A stretch of DNA of 64,000 nucleotides from JBJHBP01 sp050485645 (GTDB lineage Bacteria > Pseudomonadota > Gammaproteobacteria > Steroidobacterales > Rariloculaceae): positions 74,892-138,891 of the forward strand of contig JBJHBT010000009.1 of the NCBI GenBank assembly GCA_050485645.1. The letters run 5' to 3'. Below the pieces are notes generated by a model, which did no database searches, was not told the DNA's origin, and saw only the letters and a list, made by a program, of their open reading frames with translations. The position numbers were made by a program, and so were the translations under genes. How positions within the stretch are numbered: position 1 is the stretch's first letter; every line of letters starts with the position of its first letter. This document shows, piece by piece, positions 16,999 to 25,451 of the stretch.

Positions 16999-17811
16999 AT
17001 GAACACACCCGTCCGGTCGGACCCGCTGGTGAAATCAGCCCTGCTGCTGACCGCGCTGCTGCTGCTCGTACTGCCGTCATCCGCAGTTGCCCAGGCGGAC
17101 GCGGAAAGCGCCCCGCTTTACCGCATCGAGCTGATCATATTCGCGAATCGTGACTTCGACCGCAGCGAGGAGCTGTTCGAACAGCCGCGCGTGGAATCCG
17201 CTGCCCGTCCCTCCCCGACGCTGCCGCAGATGCGCGAACGGCTGTTCGGGGACCAGAGTGAACTGGACGCACTGCTGGACATCGCCCCCCTTGAACCACA
17301 CGGCACACCGTCGGCAGAAGCGGAATCCGAAGCAGTTTTGGAGGCGGAAGACGCGGAATCACTGCTTCTGCGGCGCTTCGGCTTCCGCCTGCTGCACCAG
17401 GATGACCTGGAGCTGCGCAGCGTCTGGAATTCGCTGCAACGCCTGCAGGCCTATACGCCGATCCTGCATGGCGGATGGATTCAGGAAGCACGCCCGGAAC
17501 GGCAGGCTACCCCGTTCGACATTGCCTATCTGGGGCGTTTCAATCCGCGCGGCACGGTCACGCTGCACCTGAGCCGCTTTCCACATGTCAACGTGGATCT
17601 GAGCTACCTGCCCGGTGTCGGCGCGAACGACGCTGGCGGCGGACTGGGTGAAATCGAAACCGGCCCACGGTTCCGGCTGAACGAAGAACGACGGATTCCG
17701 CGCAACGGCGAACTGCACTATCTGGATCACCCGGCTTTCGGCGTCATCATCATGATCCGTCCGCAGCCGCGTCACACGAACGGCACCGATGAGGGCGCCC
17801 CGTCAGCCTGA
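16999..17811 (+). CDS. csiV: Peptidoglycan-binding protein CsiV
   Basis: Homologue of CsiV, the periplasmic protein that activates the Lpo/PBP peptidoglycan synthases in Vibrio; it is recognised here by its family pattern and by its position after mfd, as in Pseudomonas (PA3003). The 270-residue product starts with a long signal sequence (hydrophobic core about residues 14-30, ending VAQA), followed by YRIELIIFANRDFD, typical of the family's first strand, an acidic Ala/Glu linker, and a C-terminal domain with ILHGGWIQ and GTVTLHLSRFPHV. The ATG at 16999 is 7 nt after mfd; no Shine-Dalgarno is visible, consistent with either coupling to mfd or leaderless initiation. Confidence 0.85.
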   Translation: MNTPVRSDPLVKSALLLTALLLLVLPSSAVAQADAESAPLYRIELIIFANRDFDRSEELFEQPRVESAARPSPTLPQMRERLFGDQSELDALLDIAPLEPHGTPSAEAESEAVLEAEDAESLLLRRFGFRLLHQDDLELRSVWNSLQRLQAYTPILHGGWIQEARPERQATPFDIAYLGRFNPRGTVTLHLSRFPHVNVDLSYLPGVGANDAGGGLGEIETGPRFRLNEERRIPRNGELHYLDHPAFGVIIMIRPQPRHTNGTDEGAPSA

Positions 17812-17940
17812 CACCGACACTTCTGCGACGGGCCGGCGACGCGTGTCCGTGGGGTCTACTCGTCGTCATCCGCGCGCAAGGCGCATGGCGGACCTGCACT
17901 GCCAGTCAGCGGTACCGTCGCAATCAGTGACGGATGAGGC

Positions 17941-18912
17941 TTACCCGAGCACCTGATCGGGAATCTGCGGCTGACTGTGGCCGATCGACTCTCGTGCCCG
18001 CATAATCAGGCTGTCCACGTCGTCTCCCTCGCCCGGCACCACGACCATCAGGCCGATGGCTACGCCCACATAGCGTGTACCACGGGCACGCGGGTTGTGC
18101 AGTCCCAGTCCACGCACATTGCGCTGGATTCGCATGGCGATGGCTCGCGCCTCCTCGTAGTCGCGGGCACGAACGAAGGCCGCAAAGGTTGTCTCCGCAC
18201 AGCGCGTCGTCAGATCGCCGGAACGTCGCAGCGTACCGTTGAGCTGGGCGCCGATCATGCGCAGACAGGATTCGCCGGCCTTGGATCCGAACGTGGCGCG
18301 ATAGGCATCGAATTCCTGTACGTCGAATATCAGCAGCGCAACGCCCGTACCATCACGACGCGCAATGCCCAGGTCACGCTGCACGAGTTCGCGAAAATAC
18401 TCAATGCGCAGCACGCCGGTCAGTGAATCGACGCGATTGAGGCTGTCGATCTTCTGGCGGGCGCGTCCGAGTTCGCGCTGCAGCAGATCCACCTCCTTCG
18501 CCGTGGCGTCGGCCTGGCCTGGCGCGGCAGGCTTCTGCCGGAACAGCAGATAGCGGACCTCGCCCTCGGATCCGTACAACGGCTCGACGTTGACCTGGCT
18601 GAACCAGGTACTGCCGTCCTTGCGCAGGTCCGGCACCACCACTTCGCAGCGTTCAGCCCTGCCCACGGCCTGCTGGAGCCTGGCCATCTCCGGCTGTTCC
18701 TGCGACTGGGCGCGCAGCAGCGGGCACGCGGTACCGGTGAGTTCTTCCAGCGTATAGCCACTGAGGGTCTCATAGGCGGGATTGGCGTAGATCACCGGCA
18801 AACCGTCGGCACGGGCGTCGGCGAGCACGATCCCCTCGGAGGCATGCCTGACGACCTGCTCCAGCACCTGCCGGGTAAGTTGTCCGTTTCCGCTATGTTC
18901 CTGACCTGCCAT
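17941..18912 (-). CDS. LOV-like PAS domain protein with degenerate GGDEF domain
   Basis: A cytoplasmic two-domain protein of unknown function. Residues about 12-130 form a PAS domain with hallmarks of the LOV subgroup: YANPAYETLSGY, a cysteine in the GTACPLL position that corresponds to the photoactive GxNCRFLQ loop, and LRKDGSTW. The usual Asn and Gln next to the flavin are replaced, so FMN binding is uncertain. A coiled linker (about 136-160) leads into a GGDEF-fold domain starting DSLTGVL, but the catalytic signature reads AETTF (about residues 239-243) in place of GGDEF, so diguanylate cyclase activity is not expected. No EAL domain is present. The start is unsettled: ATG 18912 is used; a TTG at 18948 overlaps the stop of the phosphorylase gene as TTGA and would add 12 residues. 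Convergent with csiV. Confidence 0.85.
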   Translation of the reverse strand: MAGQEHSGNGQLTRQVLEQVVRHASEGIVLADARADGLPVIYANPAYETLSGYTLEELTGTACPLLRAQSQEQPEMARLQQAVGRAERCEVVVPDLRKDGSTWFSQVNVEPLYGSEGEVRYLLFRQKPAAPGQADATAKEVDLLQRELGRARQKIDSLNRVDSLTGVLRIEYFRELVQRDLGIARRDGTGVALLIFDVQEFDAYRATFGSKAGESCLRMIGAQLNGTLRRSGDLTTRCAETTFAAFVRARDYEEARAIAMRIQRNVRGLGLHNPRARGTRYVGVAIGLMVVVPGEGDDVDSLIMRARESIGHSQPQIPDQVLG

Positions 18913-18944
18913 GCGACTGATAGTGGTTAACAGAACGTCACAGT

Positions 18945-19700
18945 TCAATGACCTGATTCACATTGCAGCACAAGCTCGGGAATCAATCCGGCAAGCAGCT
19001 CTCGTGTACGGGACAGTCCAAGCGTCAGATGGCGCTCCATCGCGGCATGAATGGACGTATTTTCCGGCCCCCGGCCCGCGGCCTGGTTGACGCCGATCGC
19101 ACATAAGGCATACGCAATTCCCGCCTCCGCCGCCAGCACCGCCTCCGGCATTGCGGTCATGCCGACCATCGTGCAGCCATCACGTTCCAGCCGGTCGATC
19201 TCAGCCGCCGATTCCAGACGCGGCCCCTGTGTCACGCCATAGACGCCACCGGCGCAACGGTGCCCGGCCCGCTGAATTCGTCTGCGCAGATGGGCAGCCA
19301 GGCGGCGGTCGAACGGCTGTGTAAATTCCACGTGCACCGGCTGGTCGCCGCCGAAGGTCTGTTCGCGCCCCCATGTATAGTCGATCAGCTGCTCCGGCAC
19401 CGCCAATTCACCGGGCTGAAAATCCGGGGCGATGGTGCCGACCGTGTTCAGCGCAATACAGCGGCGGACACCGATCTGCTGCAGTGCGCGGATGTTCGCG
19501 CGGTAGTTGATCTGGTGCGGCGCGATGCCGTGACCTTCGCCATGCCGCAGAATCACGGCAACCCGCGCATCCCCGAATGCCGCCGTCAGAATCGGACTGG
19601 ATGGCGGGCCGTACGCTGTCTTCGTCGCGCTGCGTGCGACAACCTCCAGGCCGAGCAGCCGATAGCCGGAACCGACGATCAGAGCGATGTCAGACCGCAT
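18945..19700 (-). CDS. S-methyl-5'-thioinosine phosphorylase (MTAP/PNP family)
   Basis: A purine nucleoside phosphorylase-type enzyme; the best match is the methylthioinosine phosphorylase of Pseudomonas (PA3004), which lies in the same mfd-csiV-x-nagZ context. It cleaves methylthioinosine with phosphate in methionine salvage. The 251-residue product has ALNTVGTI and MTAMPEA motifs of the family. Near the C-terminus it has GVNQAAG, with Asn at the position where adenosine-specific MTA phosphorylases carry Asp, which fits a 6-oxopurine substrate. The ATG at 19700 is preceded by GGAAG at 7 nt; a TTG at 19715 is less likely. It lies 21 nt after nagZ and is followed by the LOV-like gene. Confidence 0.88.
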   Translation of the reverse strand: MRSDIALIVGSGYRLLGLEVVARSATKTAYGPPSSPILTAAFGDARVAVILRHGEGHGIAPHQINYRANIRALQQIGVRRCIALNTVGTIAPDFQPGELAVPEQLIDYTWGREQTFGGDQPVHVEFTQPFDRRLAAHLRRRIQRAGHRCAGGVYGVTQGPRLESAAEIDRLERDGCTMVGMTAMPEAVLAAEAGIAYALCAIGVNQAAGRGPENTSIHAAMERHLTLGLSRTRELLAGLIPELVLQCESGH

Positions 19701-19721
19701 CGCCAACTTCCGCAACCGCCA

Positions 19722-20768
19722 TCATCCTTCCAGTGTCAGTGCCGGTCGTTCCACCAGTGCCGCCAGCAGTTCGCGCGCCTGCGCCCAGGCGCGCGTCGCG
19801 CGCAGCGCCTCCCACTCCATGCCGGCGGTTCCCCGCAGTCGCATCAGCCGCAGTTTCGCCGGTGGACTGACGTAATTTTCCAGACTCTCGATCACAGCGG
19901 GAATCTCATCGGGTGCATTGCACAGCAGTACCAGATCACAGCCCGCATCCAGCGCCAGCCGGACCCGATCCACGGGGCCGCCGATGGCGGCCGCGGCGCC
20001 GCGCATGCTCATGTCGTCGGAGATCACGGCACCGCTGAAACCCAGCCGTCCCCGCAAGGCCGTGCCCGTCCACCACGACGACATGCTGGCGGGCTTCGGA
20101 TCCACCTGAGGAAACCTCACATGCGCCAGCATCACCGCATGCAGGCCACGTGCCACCAGATGGCGATAGGGCTCGAGGTCTTCGTGAAGGTCGGCATACT
20201 CGCGGTTGTCGGTGGCGATTTCGAAATGGGAGTCGGCTACCGCACCCGCGTGAGTCGGAAAATGTTTCGCGCAGACGGCAAGACCCGCCCTGGTTGCGCC
20301 GTCCACCAGTCTTGCGGCAAGTTCGGATACCGTTCGGGGGTCTTCGTGCAGCGCGCGATCGCCGATCACGTCGGCCAGCCCCAGATCCAGATCCACCACC
20401 GGCGTAAAGCTCAGGTCCACGCCGGTGGCGCGAAGCTCGGCGCCCATCAGCCATCCGAAGGCGCCGGCGGTGGTCAATGCGCTGACTCGATCGATGTCGT
20501 ACCGATGGCCCAGGCTGCGCAACGGCGGCAGTTCCGTGAACGGCTCGCGAAAACGCTGCACACGCCCGCCCTCCTGATCCACCGCCACAAGCAGTGAAGG
20601 CTTGCGCGCCGCATGGATTTCGGCAACCAGAGCGGTGAGCTGCTCGCGGCTCTCATAGTTGCGGGAAAACAGGATCACGCCGCCGATCGCCGGCGACTGC
20701 AGCCAACCACGCTCGTCATCGGCCAGCGCCGGGCCACGCAGGTCGATCATCAGGGGACCGAGGGACAT
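19722..20768 (-). CDS. nagZ: Beta-N-acetylhexosaminidase NagZ (GH3)
   Basis: A cytoplasmic glycosidase of peptidoglycan recycling that removes GlcNAc from anhydro-muropeptides, thereby also controlling inducers of AmpC-type beta-lactamases. The 348-residue protein is of normal length. It has the substrate motif VDQEGGRVQRF (about residues 63-73), the KHFP...DSH loop carrying the family's catalytic histidine (about 168-181), and SDDMSM with the nucleophile aspartate (about 250). The glycine-rich loop is altered: KHFPTHA where family members read KHFPGHG. The start ATG overlaps the CYTH gene by 19 nt. With the methylthioinosine phosphorylase downstream, this repeats the Pseudomonas order. Confidence 0.94.
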   Translation of the reverse strand: MSLGPLMIDLRGPALADDERGWLQSPAIGGVILFSRNYESREQLTALVAEIHAARKPSLLVAVDQEGGRVQRFREPFTELPPLRSLGHRYDIDRVSALTTAGAFGWLMGAELRATGVDLSFTPVVDLDLGLADVIGDRALHEDPRTVSELAARLVDGATRAGLAVCAKHFPTHAGAVADSHFEIATDNREYADLHEDLEPYRHLVARGLHAVMLAHVRFPQVDPKPASMSSWWTGTALRGRLGFSGAVISDDMSMRGAAAAIGGPVDRVRLALDAGCDLVLLCNAPDEIPAVIESLENYVSPPAKLRLMRLRGTAGMEWEALRATRAWAQARELLAALVERPALTLEG

Positions 20769-21301
20769 CGCTCCGCTTCACTCCATGTTGCGAACGGGTG
20801 ATCGACCAGGCAGACATTGTAGTAGCGCCGGTGTGCGGTCACCTCCACACCGAGCCAGGCTGGCGGCTCGATGGCCTGGTCCTCACTGTCCAGTTCTATT
20901 TCGGCCACGATCAGGCCGGCATTGTCGCCGAGAAATTCGTCGATTTCCCAATGTGCGTCGCCAATGTACACATGATGGCGAACCTTCTCGATCAGCGGCC
21001 TGCGACAGAGCGCGAGCAGTTCCAGCGCATCGGCGATCGGAATCTCATACTCGAACTCCAGACGCGAGGCAACCAGACCACCGGCCTTGATGTTGAGCAA
21101 CGCGCGCTCCTCGCCGACCGTGCGCACACGCACCGATACGCCGGTGGCGCCGGCATCGGGCGCGGTGCCGGCATTGGCATCCGGTGCTGGGTACGGTCGG
21201 GTGCTGTCCAGATAACCCTGACGCAAGACCCGGGAACCGGCCGCATGGTCACGCCAGCTGTCGTCCCTGAGCAGAAACTTGCGTTCGATCTCGCGTGGCA
21301 T
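20750..21301 (-). CDS. CYTH domain protein (putative triphosphate tunnel metalloenzyme)
   Basis: A single-domain CYTH protein of 183 residues, beginning with the diagnostic EIERKF (ExExK) motif and continuing with alternating charged strands such as VSVRVRTV, EFEYEIP and WEIDEF, which supply the acidic and basic residues lining the phosphate tunnel. Bacterial relatives hydrolyse inorganic triphosphate or have no known role. There is no CHAD domain. The N-terminal third has a Pro/Ala/Gly insertion (PYPAPDANAGTAPDAGATG) not needed for the fold. It overlaps nagZ by 19 nt and follows rlmD by 48 nt, so it is probably in the same transcript. The substrate cannot be told from the sequence. Confidence 0.87.
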   Translation of the reverse strand: MPREIERKFLLRDDSWRDHAAGSRVLRQGYLDSTRPYPAPDANAGTAPDAGATGVSVRVRTVGEERALLNIKAGGLVASRLEFEYEIPIADALELLALCRRPLIEKVRHHVYIGDAHWEIDEFLGDNAGLIVAEIELDSEDQAIEPPAWLGVEVTAHRRYYNVCLVDHPFATWSEAERCPSVP

Positions 21302-21349
21302 CGGCGAATCATAGCAGCAGGCACGCGCCCATCGGCGGGGGCGTTCAGG

Positions 21350-22657
21350 TCAGGGGCGAACGAACAGCGCGATCGCTTCAACATGATGGGTATGCGGAAA
21401 CATGTCGAGTATGCCGGCGGTCTCAAGGTGGTAGCCATGCGTGTCGGTCAGCAGCTTCGCATCCCTGGCCAGGGTGCCCGGATGACAGGACACATACACG
21501 ATTCGGCGCGGTGCCATCCGCCCCATCGCCGCGACCGCGGCCTCCGCGCCGGTGCGCGGCGGATCGAGTACCACCACGTCCCATTGCTCGCGGAAGAAAC
21601 TCCAGTCCGGCTGGCTGAGGTCGGCGGTGACGAACCGTGCATTAGTGATGCCGTTGCGTTCGGCATTCTGCACCGCCCGGGCAACGAGACCGGCCTCGCC
21701 TTCGACACCGACCACTTCACCGGCCCGTTGCGTCAGCGGCAGGCTGATATTGCCCAGACCGCAGAACAGATCGAGCACGCGATCAGCAGGCGTGGGGTCG
21801 GCCAGTTCGACAACCCGGTGCACGAGCTGCCGGTTCACGGCGGCGTTGATCTGTACGAAATCGGTGGGCAGAAAGCGCAGTTCGATATCGAACTCGGGCA
21901 GCGTGTAGGTCAGGTGTCGCGCGCTGCCCGGGTCCAGCGGTGCAACCGTGCCCGGCCCGCCACTCTGGGTATACACATCCACGCCATGGGTGACAGCGAA
22001 CGCCCGAAACAGCTGCAGGTCCGCGGCGGTCGGCGGGGCAAGTACGCGCAGCACGACGGCCTGCGCCGCATCAGCCACAGCCACCTCGATCTGCGGAACC
22101 TTCTGTCTGAGGCTGGTTTGACCAATCAGCTCCGACAACGCGCCGATCAGAGTGTCCATCGGTGCCGTGAGCACCGGACAGGCCGACATGTCGGTCACAT
22201 ACGGTGTGGCGCGTTCGCGAAACCCTACCAGCACACGATCCTTGCGTGGTACGTCTTTCACGCTGAGTCGGGCCCGGCGGCGATATCCCCAGGGCGCCCC
22301 GGTCACCGGCTCAAGCCAGGTATCCGGCGCCAGCCGCGCCACGCGCGCCAGGGTCTGCTCCACCGAATGCTGCTTGAAGCGGAGCTGCGCCTCCACGGAC
22401 ATGTGCTGCAACGCGCAGCCGCCGCAGCGGCCGAAGTACTCGCATGGCGGCTCCACGCGATCCGACGACGATTCCAGAACCGCCAGCAGTTCCGCGTCCT
22501 GGTAGCGACGCCGCCTGCCCCGCGGCGCGATGGAAACCGTTTCGCCGGGCAGCGCACCGCTGATGAAAGCTCTCTGACCATCGATGTCGGCGACACCGCG
22601 TCCCTCGTGCGTCAGGTCGATGACACGCGTGGTCAGGGCGTGCCGGTCACCCGCCAT
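21350..22657 (-). CDS. rlmD: 23S rRNA (uracil(1939)-C(5))-methyltransferase RlmD
   Basis: Methylates U1939 of 23S rRNA using S-adenosylmethionine. The 435-residue product has an N-terminal TRAM-like domain, an iron-sulfur cysteine set CEYFGRCGGC (about residues 73-82) completed by the later ACPVL cysteine, the SAM-binding DLFCGLGNISLPL, and the catalytic motif VLDPPRTGAE plus the nucleophile cysteine in YVSCHPGT. The ATG at 22657 overlaps the upstream exonuclease gene by 11 nt; further upstream in this frame is only that gene's shadow. Confidence 0.95.
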   Translation of the reverse strand: MAGDRHALTTRVIDLTHEGRGVADIDGQRAFISGALPGETVSIAPRGRRRRYQDAELLAVLESSSDRVEPPCEYFGRCGGCALQHMSVEAQLRFKQHSVEQTLARVARLAPDTWLEPVTGAPWGYRRRARLSVKDVPRKDRVLVGFRERATPYVTDMSACPVLTAPMDTLIGALSELIGQTSLRQKVPQIEVAVADAAQAVVLRVLAPPTAADLQLFRAFAVTHGVDVYTQSGGPGTVAPLDPGSARHLTYTLPEFDIELRFLPTDFVQINAAVNRQLVHRVVELADPTPADRVLDLFCGLGNISLPLTQRAGEVVGVEGEAGLVARAVQNAERNGITNARFVTADLSQPDWSFFREQWDVVVLDPPRTGAEAAVAAMGRMAPRRIVYVSCHPGTLARDAKLLTDTHGYHLETAGILDMFPHTHHVEAIALFVRP

Positions 22658-23447
22658 CGCAGGACTCTTCGCGTGCAGCCCGCCATGCTGCCAGGAACTC
22701 CTGTAGATGGACTTCGTCGGACTGCTCGAGCTTTTCCTCGACCATACGCAGCTCGGCCACATACATGCGACGGTCCAGCATGCCACGCATCAACTGGAAC
22801 CGCAGGTACACCAGATAGGTGTTGAGCGCGTCGGTTTCGCAGTAGTTACGGATCGCATCGTGCCCGCCTTGCAGCCAGCAGTCCCAGACCTTGTCGCCGC
22901 TCATGCCGAGCTTGCCCGGCAGCCCCAGCAGCTGGGCGGTCTGTTGCAGCGAACTGCGGCCCGACGCCTGGTAACCGGAGAGGACATCCATCAGATCCAG
23001 ATGCCGCCAGTGAAAGCGGTTGAGGTAGTTGTTGTAGCGGAATTCGCGATCCGCATCGCCGATTTCCCAGTAGCGGGACGCACTGATGCTGTGGTGCAGT
23101 GCGCGATAGTGCAGCAGAGGCAGATCGAAGCCGGAACCATTCCACGAAACAAGCTCCGGGCTGTAACGTTCGAGGCCATCGTAGAAGCGCTGTATCACTT
23201 CCTTCTCGCTGGAACCCTGTGCATCGAGGCTGAAGATGCGCAGACCATCGCGGCTCCGCAGCACGCACGAAATCACCACGACGCGGTGCTGCGGCAGCGG
23301 CAGAAAGGTGGTCTGCCTCGCCTGCTGCTGCTTGAAGAACATGATCTTGCCTACCGACTCCTGATCAAGATCAGGCACATCGTAGAGTCTGCGCCCCAGC
23401 GCGATGTCCGGGATCGTTTCGATATCAAAGACCAGTGTATTCATCAT
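22647..23447 (-). CDS. Predicted 3'-5' exonuclease, PolB-exonuclease-like
   Basis: A DnaQ-superfamily nuclease related to the proofreading domain of family-B DNA polymerases. The 266 residues hold the three exonuclease motifs: Exo I FDIETIP near the N-terminus, Exo II SWNGSGFDLP (about 102-111), and Exo III in YCETDALNT (about 205-213) with the YxxxD arrangement. The acidic metal ligands are all present. No polymerase domain follows. It overlaps acpS by 4 nt (ATGA) and rlmD by 11 nt, so it is translated as part of an operon. Its biological substrate is not known. Confidence 0.88.
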   Translation of the reverse strand: MMNTLVFDIETIPDIALGRRLYDVPDLDQESVGKIMFFKQQQARQTTFLPLPQHRVVVISCVLRSRDGLRIFSLDAQGSSEKEVIQRFYDGLERYSPELVSWNGSGFDLPLLHYRALHHSISASRYWEIGDADREFRYNNYLNRFHWRHLDLMDVLSGYQASGRSSLQQTAQLLGLPGKLGMSGDKVWDCWLQGGHDAIRNYCETDALNTYLVYLRFQLMRGMLDRRMYVAELRMVEEKLEQSDEVHLQEFLAAWRAAREESCDGG

Positions 23448-23842
23448 CGGGACTCCAGAACCCCTGACCGCATCAGCACGGCAACGGCGACCACGAGACC
23501 GGCTTCATCGGTGAGCGTGAGGTGGCCCTCGCCTATGCCCAGCTGCCGGCACATGGCGCGCCCGCGTTCGGAATAGATGATCTGCGGCTGGCCGAGCCGG
23601 TTCGGCACCGTACCCGCATCACGCACCCACATGCCATTGGCAAAGCCGGTTCCCATCGCCTTGACCACCGCTTCCTTGGCCGCAAAGCGCATTGCCAGAA
23701 AGCGCACCGGCCGTCGGCTGCGCTCAAACAGCTCGCGCTCTTCGTCGAGCAGCAGGCGGTTCACGAAATGCGAGCCAAAACGTTTCCAGGTTCGCTCCAC
23801 ACGCGCCAGCTGCACGACGTCACTGCCGATACCAAAAATCAT
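23444..23842 (-). CDS. acpS: Holo-[acyl-carrier-protein] synthase AcpS
   Basis: Transfers phosphopantetheine from CoA to apo-ACP, activating fatty-acid synthesis. The 132 residues open with the Mg-binding motif GIGSDVVQLARVE and contain RFAAKEAVVKAMG with the catalytic Glu/Lys, both diagnostic for the family. The length is normal. It follows pdxJ by 43 nt, the order seen in E. coli (recO-pdxJ-acpS), and couples to the exonuclease gene by an ATGA overlap. Confidence 0.96.
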   Translation of the reverse strand: MIFGIGSDVVQLARVERTWKRFGSHFVNRLLLDEERELFERSRRPVRFLAMRFAAKEAVVKAMGTGFANGMWVRDAGTVPNRLGQPQIIYSERGRAMCRQLGIGEGHLTLTDEAGLVVAVAVLMRSGVLESR

Positions 23843-23885
23843 CGCGACGTACTCACACCGCGCAAATCATTCGCAGCGGACGGAT

Positions 23886-24692
23886 TCATGCACGGTTGCC
23901 GCGCGCCGCCGTCATCAGCGACTTCATGGTCGCGACCGCCGCCGCCATACCGTCCATCACGGCGCGCGCGACAATGGCATGACCGATGTTGAGTTCGACA
24001 ATGCCGGTGATCGCCGCCACCGGCATGACATTGTGATAATGCAGACCATGGCCCGCATGCACGGTGAGGCCCAGCTGGCCGGCATAGCCGGCGGCCGCGC
24101 GGATGCGCTCCAGCGCCCGTGCAGCCTGGTTGCGATCCCGCGCATCGGCGTAGGCGCCGGTATGCAGTTCGACCACGGGTACGCCTGCCGCCGCACAGGC
24201 ATCGAGCTGCGCCTCGTCCGGGTCCACGAACAGCGATACGCGTATGCCGGCATCGGCAAGCGCCGCGCAGGCTTCCGTGACGCGCTGCTGCTGCGCAACC
24301 ACGTCGAGGCCGCCTTCGGTCGTCAGCTCTTCGCGCCGCTCAGGGACCAGACAGCAGTCGGCCGGTCGATGTTGACGGGCGATGGCGATCATGTCGTCGG
24401 TAACCGCCATTTCCAGATTCACACGCGTCAGCAAGGTCGACTGCATGATCTGCAGATCGCGTTCCTGGATGTGCCGGCGATCCTCGCGCACATGGATCGT
24501 GATGCTGTCGGCGCCGGACTGCTCGGCGATCAGCGCCGCCGTCACCGGGTCGGGATAGCGGGTGCCGCGGGCCTGACGCAGCGTCGCCACATGATCCACG
24601 TTGACACCCAGGGCGATCGGGTTGTCGGCAAGCGACGCATTGCGGGCGCCGTGTCCGGACGCGGCACGCGACAGTGACTTCTCGTCCATCAT
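23886..24692 (-). CDS. pdxJ: Pyridoxine 5'-phosphate synthase PdxJ
   Basis: Condenses deoxyxylulose phosphate with aminoacetone phosphate to make pyridoxine phosphate, the last ring-forming step of vitamin B6 synthesis. The 268-residue TIM barrel has ALGVNVDHVATLRQARG near the N-terminus, SITIHVREDRRHI with catalytic His and Arg, and the phosphate-binding VHAGHGLHYHN. It carries about 25 extra residues before the barrel; I kept the ATG at 24692 because it overlaps the recO stop as ATGA. A later start cannot be excluded. Confidence 0.95.
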   Translation of the reverse strand: MMDEKSLSRAASGHGARNASLADNPIALGVNVDHVATLRQARGTRYPDPVTAALIAEQSGADSITIHVREDRRHIQERDLQIMQSTLLTRVNLEMAVTDDMIAIARQHRPADCCLVPERREELTTEGGLDVVAQQQRVTEACAALADAGIRVSLFVDPDEAQLDACAAAGVPVVELHTGAYADARDRNQAARALERIRAAAGYAGQLGLTVHAGHGLHYHNVMPVAAITGIVELNIGHAIVARAVMDGMAAAVATMKSLMTAARGNRA

Positions 24693-25423
24693 TCCACCAG
24701 CCCTCTGGAGTAGATGTCCTTCAATACCGTACGGCTCTTCAGCGGCTGCTCTCCAAGGTAGCTGTGCAGCACCTTCGACAGCAGCTTTCTCGCCAGACGC
24801 TGCATGTCCGACCCGCCGAGCCTGCCTTCACGCAGCGCGATCAGCTCGCGCCCCCAATACAGCCCGTCACCGTGAGCGGCGGAGTCGACCTCCACCGGCC
24901 CACGCTCCAGTTCAAACAGATAGCGTCTGTCAGGATGGATGGGCTCGCCGCTGCGAGCATCGTGTTCCAGCTCCAGGCCGTAGCCCAGTGCCGTCAACAG
25001 TCGCAGCTCGAACAGACGCAGCGCGGATGCCAGATGGGCACCGGCTGCGAGCTCGGCAAGGCAGTGACTATAGCAGGAATAGACCTCGCTGTTGGCGTCG
25101 CCGCGAGCCGTCAGCCGCAGCAGCAACTCGTTGATGTAAAAGCCTGCGAGCAACGCGTCACCCTGCAGCGCCGGCGCATGGCCGGACGCTTCCACATCAC
25201 TGAGGCTGCCCAGTTCGCCGCGACGTGTCCACGACACACGGACAGGCATGAAAGGCTGCAGCAGCGCCCTGCGCCCCGGCTTCGGCCGCCGCGAACCGCG
25301 GGCCACCAGGGTGATGCGCCCGTAGTCGGCAGTAATCAGATCGATCAGCTGACTGGTATTACGAAAAGGTCGCTGGTGCAGCACAAATGCCGCCGTGAAG
25401 CCCGTTTTTTCGACTTCACTCAT
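24689..25423 (-). CDS. recO: DNA repair protein RecO
   Basis: Mediator that, with RecR, loads RecA onto SSB-coated gaps. The 244-residue protein starts with an OB fold (VLHQRPFRNTSQLIDLIT, RITLVARGSRRPK) and continues with a helical domain; like other gammaproteobacterial RecO it lacks the zinc-finger cysteines. The ATG at 25423 has GGGAA 8 nt upstream; an ATG at 25432 is too close to that site. It follows era by 28 nt and overlaps pdxJ by 4 nt. Confidence 0.94.
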   Translation of the reverse strand: MSEVEKTGFTAAFVLHQRPFRNTSQLIDLITADYGRITLVARGSRRPKPGRRALLQPFMPVRVSWTRRGELGSLSDVEASGHAPALQGDALLAGFYINELLLRLTARGDANSEVYSCYSHCLAELAAGAHLASALRLFELRLLTALGYGLELEHDARSGEPIHPDRRYLFELERGPVEVDSAAHGDGLYWGRELIALREGRLGGSDMQRLARKLLSKVLHSYLGEQPLKSRTVLKDIYSRGLVE

Positions 25424-25451
25424 CGAGCACATTCCCTGACAGGCTCGAGAC

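Noticed and set aside
17877..17888. The 12-mer CAAGGCGCATGG also found in the palindromic element
   Set aside because: Only 12 bases match and none of the arms or inner palindrome is present; chance in GC-rich DNA is enough, so it is not called a remnant.
17812..17940. The 129-bp space between csiV and the LOV-like gene was searched for a terminator or small gene
   Set aside because: No T-run hairpin and no reading frame with a ribosome site was found.
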